Positions 25,632-33,404 of a DNA stretch of 64,000 bases are shown piece after piece. Each line of letters starts with the position of its first letter. Positions within the stretch are counted from its first letter, which is position 1. The notes under the pieces were generated by a model. That model had not been told where the DNA came from. It saw only the letters and a list, made by a program, of their open reading frames with translations, and did no database searches. A program made the translations under genes and the position numbers. The DNA comes from Janthinobacterium agaricidamnosum NBRC 102515 = DSM 9628 (GTDB lineage: Bacteria; Pseudomonadota; Gammaproteobacteria; Burkholderiales; Burkholderiaceae_D): the NCBI RefSeq assembly GCF_000723165.1, contig NZ_HG322949.1, forward strand, positions 3,513,101 to 3,577,100, in the 5' to 3' direction.

Positions 25632-25761
25632 CCTTGCTGCCAGGTACGAGTAAATAGGCATTGTAGGACCGCTTGCGCAATGCAGTAAAGACGCATAATA
25701 TCGGCACACCGATGCAAAAATGCATGGCGCTTGATTCGGGAGGAAACCTGTGGAGTGGAAT

Positions 25762-25795
25762 AATTGATGGATTGGGACAATTGATGGATTGGGAC
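25762..25795 (+). repeat. 17-bp perfect tandem duplication across the LysR start codon
   Basis: Two adjacent identical 17-bp units (25762-25778 and 25779-25795), each containing GATGGATTGGGAC. Each unit carries an ATG (25767 and 25784), in different frames. The first reads ATG GAT TGG GAC AAT TGA, a five-codon frame whose TGA overlaps the second ATG (TGATG). Confidence 0.93.
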
Positions 25796-26650
25796 AACGC
25801 CCGCATCTTTCTCGCCATTTACCGCGCCGGCACGCTGCGCGGCGCGGCGTCGCTGCTGCATATCGACCAGGCCACCGCCGGCCGGCGCCTGGCCGCGCTG
25901 GAAGATTCGCTCGGTGCGCGGCTGTTCCTGCGCACGCCTAGCGGCTACGTCGCCACCACCGCCGGCGAACTGGCGCTGACCGCCGCCGAATTGATGGAGC
26001 GCGCCGCCGACCAGTTGCAGCGCGAAATGCAAGGCATCGACAACCGCCTGTCCGGCACCGTGCGGGTAGCCACTACCGACACCATGGCCAGCCATTTTGT
26101 GATTGCCGCGATGCAGCGCCTGCATGCCAGCCATCCCGACATCCGCATCGTACTGATGGTCGGCACGCAAACCACCAGCCTGACCCGGCGCGAAGCGGAC
26201 CTGGCCGTGCGTTCGCCGCGGCCGACCGATCCCGACCTGATTTCGCGCCACCTGGCCAAGCGCGGCCTGGGCTTGTACGCGGCCAAAAGTTATTTGGAAA
26301 AACATGGCGAACCGCAAGCCGGCGCTGGCTTGGCCGGGCATGACATCGTGATCTATCACCACTCGGTGGCGCCGCGCCATGCCGAAAAAATTTGCGGCGT
26401 GCCGGTGGCCAAGGCGCGCGTGGTCATGGAAGTCAATACCGGCATCATGCTGCAGGAAGCATGCGCGGCCGGACTGGGCATCGCCGAACTGGCGACCCAC
26501 CTGGGCGATATCGATCCGCGGCTGCAACGCATCTGTCCCGAGCGTATCGAATATTACGATGTGTGGCTGGTCATGCACAGCGACTTGAGCCGCTCGGCGC
26601 GGGTGCGCGCGGCTGCCGACGCGATTGTCGCCTCGTTTCCTGGAAAGTAA
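25784..26650 (+). CDS. LysR-family transcriptional regulator
   Basis: 288 residues from ATG 25784. The start is chosen because the protein then opens MDWDNARIFLAIYRAGTLRG, the normal beginning of a LysR winged helix-turn-helix; GGGA stands 6 nt upstream. A longer frame with a TTG at 25673 reads through the 17-bp duplication. HTH at ~15-60 (GAASLLHIDQATAGRRLAAL), substrate-binding domain after ~85. The HTH begins with a slightly unusual GTLRGAASLLHID order typical of the subgroup that works as regulator of a divergent exporter. Effector unknown. A 5-codon frame just before it overlaps its start (TGATG), which may couple its translation. Confidence 0.85.
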   Translation: MDWDNARIFLAIYRAGTLRGAASLLHIDQATAGRRLAALEDSLGARLFLRTPSGYVATTAGELALTAAELMERAADQLQREMQGIDNRLSGTVRVATTDTMASHFVIAAMQRLHASHPDIRIVLMVGTQTTSLTRREADLAVRSPRPTDPDLISRHLAKRGLGLYAAKSYLEKHGEPQAGAGLAGHDIVIYHHSVAPRHAEKICGVPVAKARVVMEVNTGIMLQEACAAGLGIAELATHLGDIDPRLQRICPERIEYYDVWLVMHSDLSRSARVRAAADAIVASFPGK

Positions 26651-26732
26651 CTACAATGCAAACCAGCGTATCGCTCCAGCCGGCCCGCACAATTGACCGT
26701 GCCTGTCTGGTAGCGAGTGATAAGATGCCAAC

Positions 26733-27548
26733 ATGATTTCACCTGTCTCGCTACTACCCGGTTTGCGCCGCGTGCACCGCGGCGCCATGTTATGGCTCTA
26801 CAGCTGGTGGCGCCTGGTGCATTTCGCCGTGCTGATTTTCTCGCTGGGCCTGTCGCCATCCAGTTTCAGCAAGTCCCACCGTCCTGTGCTGGCGCGCCGC
26901 ATCGTGCTCAGCACCACCCCCAATTTGCTGTGGTTCACCGTGCTGACGGCGCTGGTCAGCCTGGTGCTGATACGCATCGTGGTGGTCACCGCCCTCAGCT
27001 ACGGCTTGTCGCGTTATGCGCTGGAAATGGTGGTGCGCGTGCTGGTGCTGGAATTGATACCGCTGACGGCCGCGCTATTCGTCGCGCTGCGCATCACCTT
27101 GCCGGACGGAATCGCATTTGCCCAGCTACGCGCCAGCGGCGCGCTGACCACGCTGCAACGCCAGGGCGCCGACTTGCTGCGCCGCGAGTTTTTCCCGCGC
27201 GTCATGTCCGGCATCTTCGCGGTATGGATGCTGGCCGCCGTCAGTTGCGTAATGTCGCTGATCCTGGCCTATCTGACCATCTACGGTTTTACGCCGTGGG
27301 CGCTGCAAGGCTATACCCGGGTGGTCGGGCAGATCTTCAATCCGGCGGTGGCGCTGATCCTGATGCTGAAAGTAGTATTTTTCAGTTTCGCGGTCGGTTT
27401 GATCCCGATGGCGTCGTCGTTTTATGACGATGCATCCGGCGGACGCTACCAGCGCCTGATGGCGGCGCATGGCTTGTCCGAAATGCTGCGCCTGTTTTCC
27501 GTGATATTGATCATCGAGATTGCCTCGCTGATCAGTAATTACTATTAA
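26733..27548 (+). CDS. MlaE-like ABC transporter permease
   Basis: 271 residues with about five or six hydrophobic segments, of the MlaE/YrbE lipid-transport permease family: a preceding amphipathic region (SPSSFSK), VVVVTALSYGLSRYALEMVV, the conserved LIPLTAALFVALRI block, FPRVMSGIFAVWMLAAVSCV and SVILIIEIASLISNYY at the end. Such permeases bind an MCE-domain protein and a MlaF-type ATPase in the inner membrane to move phospholipids or other lipids between membranes. The MCE partner follows 18 bp later, but no ATPase gene is present in the cluster, which is unusual. The family is somewhat divergent from canonical MlaE. Confidence 0.82.
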   Translation: MISPVSLLPGLRRVHRGAMLWLYSWWRLVHFAVLIFSLGLSPSSFSKSHRPVLARRIVLSTTPNLLWFTVLTALVSLVLIRIVVVTALSYGLSRYALEMVVRVLVLELIPLTAALFVALRITLPDGIAFAQLRASGALTTLQRQGADLLRREFFPRVMSGIFAVWMLAAVSCVMSLILAYLTIYGFTPWALQGYTRVVGQIFNPAVALILMLKVVFFSFAVGLIPMASSFYDDASGGRYQRLMAAHGLSEMLRLFSVILIIEIASLISNYY

Positions 27549-27566
27549 TAATAAAGACGCCAGACC

Positions 27567-28568
27567 ATGACTGAAAAAATCCCTACGCCCGCTGAAATCC
27601 CGGACGCCGCGCTGCCGGCCGCGCCGCCGGTGCGCAACGCTGAATTGAAGGCCGGCATCTTGCTGGTGCTGATGTTCGTGCTGGTGGCCGGTTCGGTACT
27701 GTATCTGATGTATGCGCGCGGCGCCTTCGAAGCGACCCAGCGGCTGATCTTGAAGGCCGACGATTCGGACGGCGTGGTGGTCGGCATGGACGTGACCTTT
27801 TCCGGCTTCCCGGTCGGCCGCGTGCGGCGCATCGAACTGGGGCCGGACGGCAAGGCGCGGGTGCTGATCGACGTGCCGCGCAGCGATGCGCACTGGTTGC
27901 GCAGCAGCAGCATCTTTACGCTGGAACGGGGCCTGGTCGGCGGCGCCAAGCTGCGCGCCTTCAGCGGCATCCCGGACGATCCGCCGCTGCAAGACGGCGC
28001 CTCGCGCGACTTGCTGATCGGCGACCCCGGCGCGGAAATTCCGAAATTGCTGGCCGCCGCCAAGGATTTGCTGGCCAACCTGGGCAATTTGACCGCCGCC
28101 GATTCTTCGCTCGACAAGGCCTTGCACAATGTGCAGGACGTCACCGGCAAGCTGAATGGCCCGGCCGGCGCGATGGGCCTGATCGCCGGCGACGACAAGA
28201 ATTCGCAGCAACTGATGACTCGTGCCAACACCTTGCTGGTGACGGTCGACCAGTTGGCCCTGAAAGCGGACCGGCTGATCGGCAACGCCAACCAGCGCGT
28301 GTTCGGCGACAAGGGCGTGATGACCGACGCCCAGGCCACCATCGTGCAATTGAATGCCTTGCTGGCCGACACCCGCAACAGCATGAAGAAACTGGACGCG
28401 GTGCTGGTCGAGGCGCAAGCCGTCGGCGCCAACGCCAGGGCCGCCACCGCCGACCTGGGGCCGCTGCGCGCCGACGTCGAAACCAATTTGCGCAAGGTCG
28501 AACAGCTGGTCAATGAAATCAACCGCAAATGGCCGTTCAAACGCGATCCGGAGATCAAACTGCCATGA
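27567..28568 (+). CDS. MCE-domain (MlaD-like) periplasmic lipid-binding protein
   Basis: 333 residues. A short cytoplasmic N-terminus is followed by a membrane anchor at ~28-48 (AGILLVLMFVLVAGSVLYLM), then a single MCE domain at ~55-140 (LILKADDSDGVVVGMDVTFSGFPVGRVRRIEL), and a long helical tail to the end (LAAAKDLLANLGNLTAAD; VDQLALKADRLIGNANQRVF), as in MlaD/PqiB relatives where the tail forms a tunnel. It overlaps the next lipoprotein gene by four bases (ATGA), so it is translationally coupled. Operon partner of the MlaE-like permease. Lipid substrate unknown. Confidence 0.88.
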   Translation: MTEKIPTPAEIPDAALPAAPPVRNAELKAGILLVLMFVLVAGSVLYLMYARGAFEATQRLILKADDSDGVVVGMDVTFSGFPVGRVRRIELGPDGKARVLIDVPRSDAHWLRSSSIFTLERGLVGGAKLRAFSGIPDDPPLQDGASRDLLIGDPGAEIPKLLAAAKDLLANLGNLTAADSSLDKALHNVQDVTGKLNGPAGAMGLIAGDDKNSQQLMTRANTLLVTVDQLALKADRLIGNANQRVFGDKGVMTDAQATIVQLNALLADTRNSMKKLDAVLVEAQAVGANARAATADLGPLRADVETNLRKVEQLVNEINRKWPFKRDPEIKLP

Positions 28569-29251
28569 AAAAAGTGTCACTCACGTCGCGCCTGTTGATC
28601 AGCGCAGCCATCAGCGCCGCGCTGGCCGGCTGCTCCAGCGGCCCGCCGGTACCCGACTGGAAAATGAATGCGCAAAGTTCGATCGAGCGTTTTGAAGCGG
28701 CCTACCTGAACGGCAAGGCGCTGGTCGAAACCAGCGAATTCAAGCGCGCCCGCGATGCCATCTCCGCCACCGGCAAGATCGAGCTGGTGGCGCGCCTGGA
28801 GCTGGTGCGCTGCGCCACCCGCGTGGCCAGCCTGGTCTTCGACGATTGCGGCGGATTCGACCAACTGAACCAGGACGCCGCTCCGGCCGACCGCGCGTAT
28901 GCCGCCTATCTGGCCGGCAAGGCGCAAGCGGGCGATATCGCGCTGCTGCCGGAACCGCATCGCGCGGCCGCCGGCGCCGGCTCGGAGCCGGCCGCCGCCG
29001 CCGCGGTGGCGGCCATCAAGGACCCGCTGGCGCAACTGGTCGCGGCCGGCGTGCTGTTCCGCAGTAACCGGGCCAGCCCGGCCTTGCTGGCCACGGCGGT
29101 CGACACCGCATCGGCGCAGGGCTGGTCGCGTCCGCTGCTGGCCTGGCTGGGCGTGCAGGCGCTGCGCGCCCGGCAAGCCGGCGATACGCAGGAAGCGCAA
29201 CGCTTGCGGCGGCGCATGGATTTGGTGGCAGGCAAGGACAGCGCGAGTTAA
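28565..29251 (+). CDS. Lipoprotein of the MlaE/MCE operon
   Basis: 228 residues from ATG 28565, overlapping the MCE gene stop by ATGA. A lipobox AALAGC puts the lipidated Cys at 23; Ser-Ser at +2/+3 suggests outer-membrane sorting. The rest is helical and Ala/Arg/Leu-rich (SSIERFEAAYLNGKALVETS; VAAIKDPLAQLVAAGVLFRS), with repeated helices similar to TPR-like or PqiC-type accessory proteins but without a clear family match. By position it is the outer-membrane partner of the lipid transporter. Its TAA shares the TTAA with the convergent lipoprotein stop. Confidence 0.8.
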   Translation: MKKVSLTSRLLISAAISAALAGCSSGPPVPDWKMNAQSSIERFEAAYLNGKALVETSEFKRARDAISATGKIELVARLELVRCATRVASLVFDDCGGFDQLNQDAAPADRAYAAYLAGKAQAGDIALLPEPHRAAAGAGSEPAAAAAVAAIKDPLAQLVAAGVLFRSNRASPALLATAVDTASAQGWSRPLLAWLGVQALRARQAGDTQEAQRLRRRMDLVAGKDSAS

Positions 29252-29742
29252 TTCGGGCAGGCAATCTTTCGATAGAAAACAAAACCGCCAAAATGCAGCG
29301 TGTCGGTTTCCGGACCTACCGCATAGACCAGCGTGCGTTTGGCGGCGTCGATCCGCAGCAGCGATCCGGCATGCTGCTGTAGCTGGTATTGCGCCGTTTC
29401 CAGCGGAAATGCCTGATTGCCGCCCAGTTGTATGCGCAGTTCGGACTTGGCCGCGTCGTACGACCAATGGCCGGGGTTATAAAAAGTAAACCCGCCAACA
29501 AAATGCAAGGCGCCGCTGTTGGCCAGCTTCATGCAAATACCGGGAAATTCGGCTGGCGGATTAAACCAGGTCGCGGCCAGGTCATCGCCACCCGGCTTGA
29601 CCGGGGCGCCGGCGGCATCATGCGGCGCATTGCCGCCGGCACCCGCTGGCGGCTTGACGGTCTGGCATCCCGCCAGCGCCAGGCACATCAGCGTCATCCA
29701 GGCCAGGCCGCTTATTATCCGCCTCCTCATCCGCATCACCAT
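29248..29742 (-). CDS. Small lipoprotein, META/lipocalin-like beta-fold suspected
   Basis: 164 residues. Start ATG 29742 (GGGGACA upstream) gives MVMRMRRRIIS, a hydrophobic core and lipobox LALAGC (Cys26). A Pro/Gly/Ala-rich linker to ~60 is followed by a compact, beta-rich domain: ATWFNPPAEFPGICMKLANSG, FVGGFTFYNPGHWSYDAAKS, LRIDAAKRTLVYAVGPETDT, FGGFVFYRKIACPN. The pattern of short strands with W, F and G is like small outer-membrane or periplasmic lipoproteins; two Cys could bridge. I cannot name the family. Convergent with the MlaE-operon lipoprotein. Confidence 0.7.
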   Translation of the reverse strand: MVMRMRRRIISGLAWMTLMCLALAGCQTVKPPAGAGGNAPHDAAGAPVKPGGDDLAATWFNPPAEFPGICMKLANSGALHFVGGFTFYNPGHWSYDAAKSELRIQLGGNQAFPLETAQYQLQQHAGSLLRIDAAKRTLVYAVGPETDTLHFGGFVFYRKIACPN

Positions 29743-29755
29743 TGCATGTCCCCGT

Positions 29756-30274
29756 TTATTGTAATTGCAGCGTCATCAACTGTTCGTCATAAAATTGGTC
29801 GCCAAGCCGCAATGCACGCGGTTCGATACCGAAGGCGACAAAACCCAGCGACTCATACAATTTCCTGGGCGCCGCATTGTCGGCGTTCACGCCCAGGTAC
29901 AGCTGGAACAAGCCCTGGTCGGCGCGGGCGCGGGCGATTTGCGCCCGCATCAACTCGCCGGCGATGCCCTTGCCGCGATAAGCGGGATCGACAAACACAC
30001 CCCAGATGGTCGCCTTGTGCAGCGTCTTTTTCAAGTCGCCGCGCTTCAAGCCGACGATGCCGATCAATTGTTCCCCGTCAAAAGCGCCGAACACCGCCTG
30101 GCTGGCATCCGGCGTAATGCGCTGGGCGATCTGCTGCAGCGTGCGCGCTTCTTTTTCGTCCCGCGAAAACACGATCGCACCGGGATCGCTGTCGATCGCC
30201 AGCAAGCGCAAGGCCTTGAATGCGCCGGCGTCGTCCGCGGTCAATAGCCTGATGGTGATAGCTTGAGTAGCCAT
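29756..30274 (-). CDS. GNAT-family acetyltransferase
   Basis: 172 residues from ATG 30274 (the longer frame begins with TTG three codons earlier). GNAT motifs: ITIRLLTADDAGAFKALRLL (motif C/D start), IVGLKRGDLKKTLHKATIWG, VDPAYRGKGIAGELMRAQIA (motif A, the Q/R-x-x-G-x-G/A acetyl-CoA loop), and YLGVNADNAAPRKLYESLGF (motif B). Similar in style to YhhY/RimI-like N-acetyltransferases; the substrate is unknown. The stop is 16 bp after the lipoprotein's start on the same strand and 16 bp from the helicase gene, so the three could be co-transcribed. Confidence 0.87.
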   Translation of the reverse strand: MATQAITIRLLTADDAGAFKALRLLAIDSDPGAIVFSRDEKEARTLQQIAQRITPDASQAVFGAFDGEQLIGIVGLKRGDLKKTLHKATIWGVFVDPAYRGKGIAGELMRAQIARARADQGLFQLYLGVNADNAAPRKLYESLGFVAFGIEPRALRLGDQFYDEQLMTLQLQ

Positions 30275-30289
30275 GCTGTCCAATCCATC

Positions 30290-31543
30290 TTACTCAACCG
30301 GATCATTCTTTGCCGCCGCTTCGCGCAATTTATCCTTCTTGCTCTTGCGCGCCCCCTTGATGCCGCCATTGACGGTATCGGTCACCGATGTCACCGCCCT
30401 GGCCACTGCCACCGGCTCGAAACCGGCGATCTGTTCGCGGGCCAGACGCAGGCCGTTGCGGTTTTCGATCAGGCGCCAATGCGCTTCGGTATCGGCCGAT
30501 ACAAAGCTGATGGCGACGCCGCTTTCGCCGGCGCGGCCGGTACGTCCGATGCGATGTATGTAATCTACCGCGGAACGGGGCAAGTCGTAATTGACGACGG
30601 CCGGTAGTTGAGCGATATCAATCCCGCGCGCGGCAACGTCGGTCGCCACCAACACTTGCAAGCGGCCAGCCTTGAAGTCGGCCAGCACCTGGCTGCGCGT
30701 GCCCTGGCTGAATTCGCCGTGCAATGCGCCGACATGCAAGCCGCCGCGCTGCAATTTGCCGGCCACGTGTTCGGCCGCGTATTTGGTCGCGACGAAGACC
30801 AGCACCCGGTCCCAGTGGTTTTGCAGAATCAGATACTTGAGCAGCTGGGTGCGGCGCGCCACGTCGACCTTGATGACGCGCTGCACGATGTCGGGCGCGT
30901 TGTGCGGCTCGGCGGCCACTTCGATGCGCACCGGATCACGCAGCATGGTGTCGGCCAGCGCCTGCACGTCTGGCGGAAAGGTGGCCGAGAAAAACAGGTT
31001 CTGGCGCCTGGCCGGCATCAGCGACAGGATGCGTTTTAATTCTTCGCTGAAACCCAGGTCCAGCAAGCGGTCGGCTTCATCCAGCACCAGCATGGCGACG
31101 CCGGACAATGTCAAGGCATTGTGGTCGATCAAGTCGAGCAAGCGGCCCGGCGTGGCGACGACGATGTCGGCGCCGCCGCGCAAGCCCATCATTTGCGGAT
31201 TGATCGATACGCCGCCGAACAGCACGGCGATTTTCAGGCGCAGCGGCAAGTGCCTGGCCAGCGCGGTGAGCGTGTCGCCCACCTGGACCGCCAGTTCGCG
31301 GGTCGGCACCAGGATCAGCGCGCGCACCTGGCGCGGGCCGTTCGCGGGCGCCATCAGCGCTTGCAGCAGCGGCAGAGAATACGCGGCGGTCTTGCCCGAG
31401 CCGGTCTGCGCCGCGCCCAGCACATCGCTGCCGCGCAAAATGGCGGGAATGGCGCCGGCCTGGATCGCGGTCGGCGCGGTGTAAGCGGCCTTGTCGACAG
31501 CGCGGACCAGCGCGGGAATCAGACCCAGTGAAGAAAATGGCAT
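30290..31543 (-). CDS. rhlE: DEAD-box RNA helicase, RhlE-type
   Basis: 417 residues. Motifs in order: FSSLGLIPALVRAV with the Q-motif (TAPTAIQAGAIP), motif I AQTGSGKT (45-52), Ia PTRELAVQV, GG, TPGRLLDLI, motif II VLDEAD, motif III FFSATFPP, motif IV/V (VLVATDVAARGIDI) and VI HRIGRTGRAG. The C-terminal tail is short and basic (GGIKGARKSKKDKLREAA), as in RhlE/SrmB-like helicases involved in ribosome assembly and cold adaptation. AAGG precedes the ATG. Symbol by family type only; betaproteobacteria often have two or more RhlE paralogues. Confidence 0.93.
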   Translation of the reverse strand: MPFSSLGLIPALVRAVDKAAYTAPTAIQAGAIPAILRGSDVLGAAQTGSGKTAAYSLPLLQALMAPANGPRQVRALILVPTRELAVQVGDTLTALARHLPLRLKIAVLFGGVSINPQMMGLRGGADIVVATPGRLLDLIDHNALTLSGVAMLVLDEADRLLDLGFSEELKRILSLMPARRQNLFFSATFPPDVQALADTMLRDPVRIEVAAEPHNAPDIVQRVIKVDVARRTQLLKYLILQNHWDRVLVFVATKYAAEHVAGKLQRGGLHVGALHGEFSQGTRSQVLADFKAGRLQVLVATDVAARGIDIAQLPAVVNYDLPRSAVDYIHRIGRTGRAGESGVAISFVSADTEAHWRLIENRNGLRLAREQIAGFEPVAVARAVTSVTDTVNGGIKGARKSKKDKLREAAAKNDPVE

Positions 31544-31601
31544 AACGGGCCTTAACAGATATCAGACCCGCCAGTATAAAGCAGGCCATGCCCGCGGTGT
31601 G

Positions 31602-32630
31602 TTATTGCTTGACTGCCGGCGCCAGCGGCATGCCGGCGCGTATCGCTTGCGAAAAGTTAGGGGTCTCGTTGGCGGCGCGCGCGCGGGCCGTGATATGGCC
31701 CGCCGCGCGCAATTGGCTGAAGGTGTAGCCTGGTACCAATGCGCCGACGTCGAACAGGTAGCGGTCCAGGTAGCCCGAGGCCAGCAGCCGGTAATCCATC
31801 GGCAGGCCCGGCACGATGCGGCGCGCCATTTCGAAAATGATGGTGGTGCAATTGGCCGTCAACGTATTGTAGAAACGCGGCGCGCGCTGCAGTTCGTAGC
31901 CCTCGTCCACATAGGCCATGAACAGCGAACGCATCGCCGCGCGCGGCATCATGGCGCGGTACAGCTGCATGTCTTCGCCCCGTACATTGGTGCGCACGCG
32001 CAAGATATCGCGTTCGTCGGCGGCAATCAAACTGGTTTCGAAATGCTTGAAGAAACCGCCGATGGCGGAAAAACTTTCGCCGCGCTGCTTGCGGATTTCA
32101 ATCGAAAACGTCAGGTAGCGGCCATCGTCGAAACCGAACGACACCAGCGTGTGCGCGATCAGCGGCCCGGTCCAGTACGACAGCGCCACATCGACCGTTT
32201 TCAAGCGATCCAGGTCATACGTGCGCGATTCCCAGCGCGCGGTGTAATCGGTATCGCTGCGCCAGTCGAAATTGCGCACGTTATCCAGCGTCACCAGGCT
32301 GCCATTGACCCTGCCGCTGACCATGCGCGACACGTCGTCGGCCCAGACCCGGTCTTGCGACGGCGCAATGAGACTCCACCAGCCCAGCATCAACACAAAG
32401 CCCGCGCCATACGGCAGCAAGGCGCGGGCCGAACCGCGCTGCCACCACAGCAGCACCGAACCGATGCCCAGCGCGGCCCACAAGACGGCGCCGATCGATT
32501 GGGCCGCGAGACCGCCCGCCAGGTGATACCACAAGGCCAGCGCGCCCCACGCCGCCGACAGCAGCACCAGCAACGAACCGAGCACGCGGCCGCTCATCGT
32601 CAGCCAGGTTGATGTCCAAAGTTTAGTCAT
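31602..32630 (-). CDS. DUF4105-domain membrane protein
   Basis: 342 residues. Four hydrophobic segments in the first ~110 residues (SLLVLLSAAWGALALWYH; QSIGAVLWAALGIGSVLLWW; ALLPYGAGFVLMLGWW), then a DUF4105 domain: DVSRMVSGRVNGSLVTLDNV, NFDWRSDTDYTARWESRTYD, HTLVSFGFDDGRYLTFSIEI, RKQRGESFSAIGGFF, and the region around YNTLTANCTTIIFEMARRIV with a conserved NCTT that is the likely catalytic or structural core. The function of DUF4105 is not established; it has been likened to cysteine-containing NlpC-like folds. Monocistronic by layout. Confidence 0.8.
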   Translation of the reverse strand: MTKLWTSTWLTMSGRVLGSLLVLLSAAWGALALWYHLAGGLAAQSIGAVLWAALGIGSVLLWWQRGSARALLPYGAGFVLMLGWWSLIAPSQDRVWADDVSRMVSGRVNGSLVTLDNVRNFDWRSDTDYTARWESRTYDLDRLKTVDVALSYWTGPLIAHTLVSFGFDDGRYLTFSIEIRKQRGESFSAIGGFFKHFETSLIAADERDILRVRTNVRGEDMQLYRAMMPRAAMRSLFMAYVDEGYELQRAPRFYNTLTANCTTIIFEMARRIVPGLPMDYRLLASGYLDRYLFDVGALVPGYTFSQLRAAGHITARARAANETPNFSQAIRAGMPLAPAVKQ

Positions 32631-32733
32631 GCGGCTACCGTTTCATCAGGAAATAGTGTGATAAAAAATTCATGATGGCGAGATTATAGGGGAAGCGCCG
32701 ATTTGCCGGTGATCGCACAGTTAAAGCACAGAA

Positions 32734-33351
32734 CTAGGCCAGCCGCGCCGTCAAATAACTCGACAGCACCAGCTTGAACTCGGCCACCAGCGCGCGCCGC
32801 TCGGCCGCACCGGCCGGCGACAGCAAGGGATTCAGGCTTTTCACCACTTGCAACACGACATTGGCCATGCGCAAGGCTTGCTCATCGTTCAAGGCCGGCT
32901 GTTTTTGCTGGAAGGCACGGCCGAATTTTTCGCGCAGCCGATGGCGCGCATCGGCGTCGCGCTGGTAATTCAGCGGCGCATTCAAGACCGCGAAATAACC
33001 CGGCCGTTCGATGACAAAGCCCACCATCAAATCGATGATGCGTTCGGACAATTCCAACACGCCGAGCGGGGCCGCATCGGCGATCAAGCCATCCCAGCGG
33101 CGCTCCATTTCCTCGCCATACATGGAGCGCAAGGCGCGCACGATGGCGTCCTTGTTCGGGAAGTATTGATATACGGCGCCGATCGACGACGCCGAGCGCG
33201 CGGCGATCGCCGTCATCGTCGCGGCATCATAGCCGACCTCGCCCATCACCTCGGCGGCTGCTTCCAGCATCGCGCGCACGCGCAAGGCGCCGCGCCGCTG
33301 CTGGGGTTTGCGCCGGACGGCGGAAGAGGATGGCATGGTATCTGAGGACAT
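32734..33351 (-). CDS. TetR-family transcriptional regulator
   Basis: 205 residues from ATG 33351; a second ATG at 33336 is possible. The frame upstream (to 33633) runs through the divergent gene and is not real. TetR HTH at ~25-65: RVRAMLEAAAEVMGEVGYDA, MTAIAARSASSIGAVYQYFPNKDAIVRAL. The C-terminal ligand domain is of the type with VLELSERIIDLMVGFVIERPGYFAVL. The start codon lies within or next to the operator (ATCTGAG/CTCAGAT repeats), and a minus-strand TATAAT at 33358-33363 would place the transcript start almost at the first ATG, so it may be leaderless or start at the second ATG. Probably represses itself and the divergent isochorismatase-fold gene. Confidence 0.88.
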   Translation of the reverse strand: MSSDTMPSSSAVRRKPQQRRGALRVRAMLEAAAEVMGEVGYDAATMTAIAARSASSIGAVYQYFPNKDAIVRALRSMYGEEMERRWDGLIADAAPLGVLELSERIIDLMVGFVIERPGYFAVLNAPLNYQRDADARHRLREKFGRAFQQKQPALNDEQALRMANVVLQVVKSLNPLLSPAGAAERRALVAEFKLVLSSYLTARLA

Positions 33352-33379
33352 GCTCAGATTATAACGTATAATATCTGAG
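33340..33379. promoter_or_regulatory. Operator of TetR/isochorismatase divergent promoter
   Basis: Three copies of the same 7-mer: ATCTGAG at 33340-33346, CTCAGAT at 33353-33359 and ATCTGAG at 33373-33379. The first two make a perfect inverted repeat with a 6-bp spacer, the last two another with a 13-bp spacer. TATAAT boxes on both strands (plus 33367-33372; minus 33358-33363) lie between the outer copies, so bound repressor would block both promoters. Confidence 0.85.
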
Positions 33380-33404
33380 TACACCCTCACATATAGGAGC
33401 CGGC

